A stretch of 10,409 nt of DNA from Anaerolineae bacterium (GTDB lineage Bacteria > Chloroflexota > Anaerolineae > Promineifilales > Promineifilaceae), in NCBI GenBank assembly GCA_028277515.1, contig JANQGC010000127.1, forward strand, positions 1 to 10,409, read 5' to 3'. The notes beneath the pieces are model-generated. The model saw only the letters and a list, made by a program, of their open reading frames with translations, was not told the origin of the DNA and did no database searches. Positions 6,003 through 10,409 of this stretch are shown piece by piece (the stretch's first letter is position 1; each line of letters starts with the position of its first letter). Position numbers and translations under genes: made by a program.

Positions 6003-6045
6003 CGCGAAATCCATTTCGCGCCTCAAGCGAGAATATGAATTCTCG
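6003..6045. repeat. Two tandem hairpins in the tail-to-tail gap
   Basis: CGCGAAAT/ATTTCGCG (6003-6010 and 6013-6020) and CGAGAAT/ATTCTCG (6028-6034 and 6039-6045, loop ATGA) are two perfect stems 7 bases apart. They share the form CGnGAA...TTCnCG. They sit between the stops of the two convergent genes. Neither is followed by a T-tract in either direction. They may stop transcription or protect transcript ends for both genes, and they look like a paired intergenic repeat unit. Confidence 0.6.
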
Positions 6046-6055
6046 ATTACGTGGT

Positions 6056-7528
6056 TCAATCAAAAACAGGCAAGCCACTAGGTACTGATTCAGGTACCAA
6101 ATGACTCAGATCAATCGCCGATGGCGAGGTTTGGGCATGTAAGAAAGCAAGGAGCTGATTGATTTGCTCCTGGCTCAAATTTTTTGGTGTCGAAACCAGG
6201 GGATCAACTGTCTCCACAATTTCCCACTTTAATCTTTCATCTCCGTTAATCATGTGTTGGTATGCCTGCGGCACATTGTTTGAATTGTAATCCCATAAAC
6301 CTTGCTCGGGATTCAAATGGTGCCGGATCACTTTTTCCAGGCTGTCGTAGGCGCCATTGTGCATATAAGGTCCTGTCAAGGCGACATTGCGCAAAGGAGG
6401 TGTCCGGAAGGCAAATTTGTCTTGTGGATCATCTGTTTCCAAGAATCTACCGTAATCGATACCTTCATCCACCTTGCCCGGCCCCAACTGCGGAACGGCA
6501 ATATTATGAAATTGCTGATCAGTCAGCAGGCTTCCCGAATGGCACTGCGAACAACCGGCCTCACCATAAAACAAGATAGCTCCCTTCTTGGCTTCAGCGG
6601 ACATGGCATCCGTATCTCCATTCAAATAGCGATCCCATGGACTGTCATCAAAAGAAAAGGCGGCGATTTCATACGCAGCGATGGCATTCGCGGCATGTTC
6701 AAAGCCAATATCTGCAGGCGGCGTTTGCGGATAAGCAGCAGCGAATAACTCCTGGTATTCAGGAATAGCCATCAGGCGATCAGTCAAGATTTGCCACATT
6801 TCCGTGAGGTTGCTGTCGTCCACCAGGGCAATTTCATTTACAATTTCCATTCGCGCCGATAGACCATCCCACAAGCCTTGCAGTTCGCGACCTTCATTGA
6901 TCAACATTGGTTCCTGGTCATATACAACACATAGGTCACCGGATAGACCACGCATTTCATCTCGCGAAGTGACCGGGAACATGGCCTGGATGGCCAGGGG
7001 GCTGTCCAATTCCAGGGGCAATTCAGCGCCGGCGGGTGATTCCATGACATAACCGTGGATGGCAACTCGGCCGTCCCAAAACATCGTCCGCCATTCAGGC
7101 GAACCACGATTAAAAATCTCCGGCGCATTACGTGGAATCATCTCTCGTCCATCTCCAATCGCCCGTGACGTGCCCAATCCCCGGCCGCCCGTTCCAAAAG
7201 ATAGTGGCAGCCCATCGCCACTCCCTAAAAGTGGATGATGGCAGGTCGCACAAGAAATATCACGGTTGCCGCTGATCTCCTTATCGAAAAAAAGCGCTTC
7301 GCCCAGGGCGACCATCTGCGGGTCTGGCTGTGGCCCCAAATCCAGCGCTGAGACCTCCTGTTCCTCCATCATACTCCAGATTTGATTATCGAGTGGGGAA
7401 GATAGAAATGGCAAAGCCCCTCTTTCCAGGATTAAAAAAAAGGCGGCCAATCCTGCCAGGGCAATGATGGCCGCTAAAGCTATTATAGCAACGATTAATG
7501 TTGCAAAGAACCAGGGTGTTTTGGTCAT
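6056..7528 (-). CDS. Di-haem cytochrome c peroxidase / MauG-like protein, membrane-anchored
   Basis: This protein has 490 residues. The start is set by a perfect AGGAGG (complement of 7535-7540), six bases upstream. Residues 6-34 are a long hydrophobic segment without a clear cleavage site, so it is probably an N-terminal anchor with the rest outside. Two c-type haem sites are present: CATCH (93-97) and CSQCH (326-330). 'MFWDGR' (149-154) supplies the conserved Trp region between the haems. '[28 protein letters not shown]' is the C-terminal family signature, and its Met389 is a candidate distal haem ligand. A Met rather than Tyr favours a peroxidase over true MauG. The haem sites are 233 residues apart, about 85 more than in classical bacterial CcpA; the extra part includes '[11 protein letters not shown]'. 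The likely reaction is reduction of H2O2 with electrons from a small c-type cytochrome or similar donor. No donor gene is adjacent. Confidence 0.9.
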   Translation of the reverse strand: MTKTPWFFATLIVAIIALAAIIALAGLAAFFLILERGALPFLSSPLDNQIWSMMEEQEVSALDLGPQPDPQMVALGEALFFDKEISGNRDISCATCHHPLLGSGDGLPLSFGTGGRGLGTSRAIGDGREMIPRNAPEIFNRGSPEWRTMFWDGRVAIHGYVMESPAGAELPLELDSPLAIQAMFPVTSRDEMRGLSGDLCVVYDQEPMLINEGRELQGLWDGLSARMEIVNEIALVDDSNLTEMWQILTDRLMAIPEYQELFAAAYPQTPPADIGFEHAANAIAAYEIAAFSFDDSPWDRYLNGDTDAMSAEAKKGAILFYGEAGCSQCHSGSLLTDQQFHNIAVPQLGPGKVDEGIDYGRFLETDDPQDKFAFRTPPLRNVALTGPYMHNGAYDSLEKVIRHHLNPEQGLWDYNSNNVPQAYQHMINGDERLKWEIVETVDPLVSTPKNLSQEQINQLLAFLHAQTSPSAIDLSHLVPESVPSGLPVFD

Positions 7529-7580
7529 AAAAATCCTCCTAATGATGTATTGTAAGCTAAATTACATTAGGATAAGATTC

Positions 7581-7586
7581 ATTATA
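7581..7586 (-). promoter_or_regulatory. Candidate -10 box of the peroxidase gene
   Basis: The minus strand reads TATAAT here, a perfect -10 hexamer about 53 bases upstream of the ATG. No good -35 box is found 16-18 bases further upstream, so an activator may be needed or the call may be wrong. Confidence 0.3.
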
Positions 7587-7663
7587 TATGACCCAGGCAA
7601 AAATAGCGTTAATAATACGAGAATTCTGGCAAAATTATTTCAAAAAAATAAAGGATCTGCGAA

Positions 7664-7702
7664 GCAAATAAAACCCCAGGAATTTGCATCAACTCCTGGG
7701 GT
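7664..7702 (-). terminator. Rho-independent terminator of the sugar-binding protein gene
   Basis: On the minus strand, ACCCCAGGA (complement of 7694-7702) and TCCTGGGGT (complement of 7673-7681) form a perfect 9-bp stem with a 12-base loop. The stem is followed by TTTATTTGC. It lies ~80 bases after the stop at 7782 and separates that gene from the peroxidase gene. Confidence 0.75.
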
Positions 7703-7781
7703 CTTTGGATTTCGGCTGATGTGAAAGTCAGAGAGGTAATTTTCAATAAATACAAGGATGACTGCTCAATAGACCTTATCC

Positions 7782-9200
7782 TTACTCTTTTGGCCAAGCA
7801 GCATCAATCACCGGTAATACTTCATCCAAAGAGGCTCCGGTGACCCAATCGGTAATTCCTGTCCAGAATTCACCAGCGCCCACTGGCGCCGGCATCAGAT
7901 CAGAACCATCAAAGCGAGTCACACTGGCATTCTGCAACATTTCGGCAAAACGTCGATCCACATCAGTCGTATACCAATCAAGGCTGGCATCTTTATGGGG
8001 AGAAATTAGACCTCCAGCTTCAACCCAAGCCTGTGTTGATTCACCGGTAGCCAAATAAGCCATGACGGCGCGCACTTCAGGACGGTCACTATACATAGCC
8101 ACCAGATCTCCACCTGTAAGCACAGGCTCGCCATATTCGGGGTCTATAGGAGGAAGGTAAAAGAAATCGACATCTTCTCCAATTGCGGCATCATCGGGAA
8201 AGAATACAGGTGCGAAACTGGCCTGACGATGTAGCCAGCAGCTTGGTGGATCATCAAACAATTGGGTTGGTGAATCACCAAACGGGGTTGTAACAATGCC
8301 AACAGTTCCACCCAATACCCACTCTTCATTTTTCCAAATGTTGGCCATGGTATCAATTGCATTGCGAACCTCAGGTGAATCGAATGGTAGCTCACCAGAT
8401 GTCCACTGATCATATACCTCGGTCGGCTGCGTTCGCAGCATAATATCTTCAATCCAATCAGTGGCTACCCAACCGGTGGCGCCGCTGCTCTCAATGCCAA
8501 TACACCAAGGGGGGACGCCTTGCTCTTCTAATATTGTTTCGCTCAGTGCCAATAATTCGTCCCAGGTCTCTGGAATTGCATAGCCTGCTGCTTCAAAATC
8601 ATCTTTTGGATACCAGACCAGGCTCTTTACACTGGCGCTGTAACGTAACCCTCCTAATTGATCGCCCATCATTGCGCTGTCCAAGTAACCCTGTGAGTAT
8701 TGCTGCTGTAAGAAATCATCACCCAGAAATGTTGATGGATCAATGACCACACCTTGATTAACCAATCCTGCAAGGAGGCCAGGCTGCGGATGAATGGCAA
8801 TATCCGGAGGGTCCCCCCCTTCTACCCGAACCTGGATTAACGTCTCAAAGTCCCCAGAACCTTCATATTGGATGTCGATACCTGTGCGTTCTTCAAATGG
8901 GGCCATTGATGCATCAAAGTTTCGCGCACCGTCATCAACAATGGCTCCAAAAATAGAGACGGTTGAGCCGGCAAAATCCCCATTACTGGCTCTTTCCAAA
9001 AGATTGTCACCTCCTATGATTTCGCCACCAGGATCACTTTCGCCGCCTTGAGAGGCCGTATCTTCTGTTGTAGAAGGTGTGTCATTGGATGATTCATCGG
9101 CCGATACCGGTTCTTCTGCGGCATCTGAACCGCAGGCAACTGAAATAAGGGAAAATATTAGCAAGGTTATAACAACCCATACAAGGTTTTTTCGGTACAT
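7782..9200 (-). CDS. ABC-importer sugar-binding lipoprotein, AglE-like
   Basis: This 472-residue protein has a lipoprotein signal (MYRKN, hydrophobic core, SVA-C with Cys23). An acidic Ser/Thr/Gly-rich linker (24-65) would hold the domain off the membrane. The rest is a family-1 extracellular solute-binding protein: 'TVSIFGAIVDDG', 'FEERTGIDIQYEGSGDFETLIQVRVEGGDPPDIAIHPQPG', 'LVWYPKDDFEAAGYAIPETWDELLAL', 'WCIGIESSGATGWVATDWIEDIML' (232-255). This last block and the 'PPDIAIHPQPG' block resemble AglE, the alpha-glucoside-binding proteins, so an alpha-linked oligosaccharide is the best guess for the ligand. That part is from memory. The start is supported by AAGGAG (complement of 9211-9216), ten bases upstream. 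It lies downstream of a lacI-type gene and an operator. Permease genes are not adjacent on the downstream side, where a terminator follows. Confidence 0.85.
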   Translation of the reverse strand: MYRKNLVWVVITLLIFSLISVACGSDAAEEPVSADESSNDTPSTTEDTASQGGESDPGGEIIGGDNLLERASNGDFAGSTVSIFGAIVDDGARNFDASMAPFEERTGIDIQYEGSGDFETLIQVRVEGGDPPDIAIHPQPGLLAGLVNQGVVIDPSTFLGDDFLQQQYSQGYLDSAMMGDQLGGLRYSASVKSLVWYPKDDFEAAGYAIPETWDELLALSETILEEQGVPPWCIGIESSGATGWVATDWIEDIMLRTQPTEVYDQWTSGELPFDSPEVRNAIDTMANIWKNEEWVLGGTVGIVTTPFGDSPTQLFDDPPSCWLHRQASFAPVFFPDDAAIGEDVDFFYLPPIDPEYGEPVLTGGDLVAMYSDRPEVRAVMAYLATGESTQAWVEAGGLISPHKDASLDWYTTDVDRRFAEMLQNASVTRFDGSDLMPAPVGAGEFWTGITDWVTGASLDEVLPVIDAAWPKE

Positions 9201-9236
9201 GTTTACTCTTCTCCTTTATGAGAGGCATATTTACAC

Positions 9237-9265
9237 AAAATAAATAAGCTTCTTTCTAAACCCAA
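9237..9265 (-). promoter_or_regulatory. Candidate promoter of the sugar-binding protein gene
   Basis: The minus strand reads TTGGGT (complement of 9260-9265), 17 bases, then TATTTT (complement of 9237-9242). Spacing is ideal, the hexamers only fair. An inverted repeat GATTTT-CAGATC-AAAATC (9274-9291) lies just upstream. The alternative is a promoter at the operator near 9373. Confidence 0.35.
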
Positions 9266-9372
9266 TTTGGATAGATTTTCAGATCAAAATCGGAGGAAAA
9301 ATCCTTTCCAAAATAAATCTTGAACATTCAATTAGCCATAAAACCTCCCACATTTCGCAATATTAATTATCA

Positions 9373-9386
9373 TGCAATCGATTGCA
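9373..9386. promoter_or_regulatory. LacI-family operator, perfect 14-base palindrome
   Basis: TGCAATCGATTGCA is its own reverse complement and fits the TGNAANCGNTTNCA pattern of LacI/CcpA-type operators with a central CG. It sits 172 bases upstream of the sugar-binding protein gene and 16 bases after the stop of the lacI-type gene. Repression of the transporter gene by that regulator, relieved by a sugar, is the natural inference. Minus-strand TGATAAT directly abutting it could be a -10 box. Confidence 0.75.
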
Positions 9387-9392
9387 CCATGC

Positions 9393-9406
9393 CTAAAAAT
9401 TTTTAG
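9393..9406. repeat. AT palindrome overlapping the lacI-type stop codon
   Basis: CTAAAAATTTTTAG is a perfect 14-base palindrome that includes the TAA stop (9403-9405). It has no loop and no GC stem, so it is a poor terminator. The A5T5 run may bend the DNA next to the operator 6 bases away. Confidence 0.3.
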
Positions 9407-10409
9407 TTGCGGCTCAATAGATGCGCGCCACAAGATTCTCTTACAACAAGTTTCCCTTTTAGCATCTTGGGTTCAACTGACTGCCCATCGATTAGTTGCA
9501 GCAGCTTTTCAACCAGAAGCTCTGCAACGCCATCCGCTAATCTTTGGCTGACTGAGGTTAGTGTGGGTATGGTAAAGTTACAGAGATCAATATTATCAAA
9601 TCCTACAATTGCTACATCTCCGGGAACGCGTCTGGCACTGTCTTTAAGTGCTTTAATCGCCGCAATCGCTTGAACATCTCCAACTGTAAATATAGCATCG
9701 ACGTCAGGTGCATGATGCAGGAGCTTTTTGACGGCTGAATAGCTTGCCTGCCCAGCGGTAATTTTTGAATGAACAAGCAGCTCATTATCTAAGGTCAATC
9801 CCCAATCCAGCAGTGCCTTTTTATACCCTTGGAAACGGAGGCAGCCTTCTTTGTACTTATTTTCAAATTCATCCGTGATTATAGCGATACGCCGCCGCCC
9901 GTGGCGCAGCAGATGGCTCACGGCTTCGTGTGCACTGGAAACATTATCGATACCAACTGAACAATAATCCTGATTTTCATATTGAGGCCCTAATACCACA
10001 AACGGGATATCGGTTGCAGCCAGCATCGCCAGTTTCGCCGGGTCGCCATCCCCCCGCCCCATAATGATAGCGCCATCCGCCAAACCGCCATGAATATATA
10101 AATCGTCAATGCCGGCTTCGATATTTTCCTTTCGAGATAGAAGCATATCATATCCACGCATGCGTAAGGCAGAACCAACCTCACCCAGCATTTTCAGAAT
10201 ATAAGGATTTGCCAGAACACTTTCATCCCCAAATCTAAATGGGAAAATGGCAACAATGGTATTGGTTTTTTTTAAGCGAAGATTGCGGGCTCCAAGATGA
10301 GGGCGGTAACCATGTTTGCGGGCAATGCTTTGGACTCGTTTTTTTGTCGCGTCGCTGATCAAAGGGCTATCCTGCAATGCCCGTGAAGCCGTTGAAGATG
10401 AAACTCCTG
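9403..10409 (-). CDS. LacI-family transcriptional repressor, 5' partial
   Basis: The frame is open to the right edge. The visible part starts inside the DNA-binding domain ('GVSSSTASRALQDSPLISDATKKRVQ'), so only about a dozen N-terminal residues are missing. The recognition helix is followed by the 'ARKHGYRPHLGARNLR' hinge region. The effector domain is a type-1 periplasmic-binding-protein fold: 'NTIVAIFPF', 'GGLADGAIIMG', 'IPFVVLGP', 'CSVGIDNVSSAHEAVSHLLRHGRRRIAIIT', 'DAIFTVGDVQAIAAIKAL', 'VAIVGFDNIDLCNFTIPTLTSVSQ'. The last block is the classical 'GFDN...PxLTSV' signature of sugar-responsive LacI proteins. Position upstream of an ABC sugar-binding protein, with a LacI-type palindrome between, indicates local control of sugar uptake. 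No terminator separates the two, so some read-through co-transcription is possible. Confidence 0.93.
   Translation of the reverse strand, partial: GVSSSTASRALQDSPLISDATKKRVQSIARKHGYRPHLGARNLRLKKTNTIVAIFPFRFGDESVLANPYILKMLGEVGSALRMRGYDMLLSRKENIEAGIDDLYIHGGLADGAIIMGRGDGDPAKLAMLAATDIPFVVLGPQYENQDYCSVGIDNVSSAHEAVSHLLRHGRRRIAIITDEFENKYKEGCLRFQGYKKALLDWGLTLDNELLVHSKITAGQASYSAVKKLLHHAPDVDAIFTVGDVQAIAAIKALKDSARRVPGDVAIVGFDNIDLCNFTIPTLTSVSQRLADGVAELLVEKLLQLIDGQSVEPKMLKGKLVVRESCGAHLLSRN

Noticed and set aside
6302..6748. 148-residue + strand open frame
   Set aside because: It is antisense to the peroxidase gene, which has both haem motifs and a perfect ribosome site. The + frame has no recognisable domain.
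7609..7797. 62-residue minus strand open frame
   Set aside because: It overlaps the terminator stem and the end of the sugar-binding protein gene, and has low-complexity, unlike-protein content.
9320..9331. TTGAACATTCAA as a second operator
   Set aside because: The arms are only five bases, AT-rich and without the central CG of LacI-type sites; it is expected by chance in such a gap.
10375..10377. TTG as the start of the LacI-type gene
   Set aside because: The frame continues upstream to the window edge with further residues of the LacI helix-turn-helix (GVSSSTASRA), so the gene is partial.

Overview
The window looks like a chromosomal stretch from a Chloroflexota bacterium (Anaerolineae/Caldilineae-like). 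This is an inference from style, with no marker gene to confirm it. The clues are a Thr/Pro-rich stalk on a secreted glycosidase-like protein, a lipoprotein with a C-terminal SH3-like domain of the 'NCPG...PVCGQG...GWVGE' type common in that phylum, several lipobox lipoproteins, moderate GC content, and roughly sixfold excess of the palindrome CGGCCG. No rRNA, tRNA, CRISPR array, transposase or phage gene was found.

Left part (1-2500, + strand): the 3' part of a secreted clan GH-A-like glycoside hydrolase with a Thr/Pro stalk, then a hairpin, then an SH3-domain lipoprotein. A 445-base gap follows. It holds a minus-strand relic of a higBA toxin-antitoxin pair and the control region of the next gene.

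Middle (2848-5341, + strand): an ArsR-family regulator with a long N-terminal domain has a near-consensus promoter (TTGACA-17-TATTAT) with an 18-base palindromic operator lying on its transcription start, so autorepression is likely. It ends at a rho-independent terminator. After a degenerate inverted repeat comes a two-domain protein of the SCO6745-like/winged-helix type with its own strong terminator. A half-site resembling the ArsR operator lies upstream of it, so the two may be co-regulated.

Right of centre (5342-7586): a small rhodanese lipoprotein (+) faces a membrane-anchored di-haem cytochrome c peroxidase/MauG-like protein (-). The tail-to-tail gap contains two tandem hairpins. Both proteins act outside the cytoplasmic membrane, on sulfur and peroxide/electron chemistry respectively, but nothing shows that they work together.

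Right end (7664-10409, - strand): a LacI-family repressor (its first residues lie outside the window) is followed by a sugar-binding lipoprotein of an ABC importer (AglE-like), which ends at a terminator. A perfect 14-base LacI/CcpA-type operator, TGCAATCGATTGCA, lies between the two genes. This reads as the start of a regulated oligosaccharide-uptake locus. The permease genes expected for such a system are not between the binding protein and the peroxidase gene.

I found no convincing wholly new multi-gene system. The items most worth following up are the ArsR promoter/operator cluster with its satellite half-sites, the higBA fusion relic, the CGGCCG excess, and the unclassified glycosidase.
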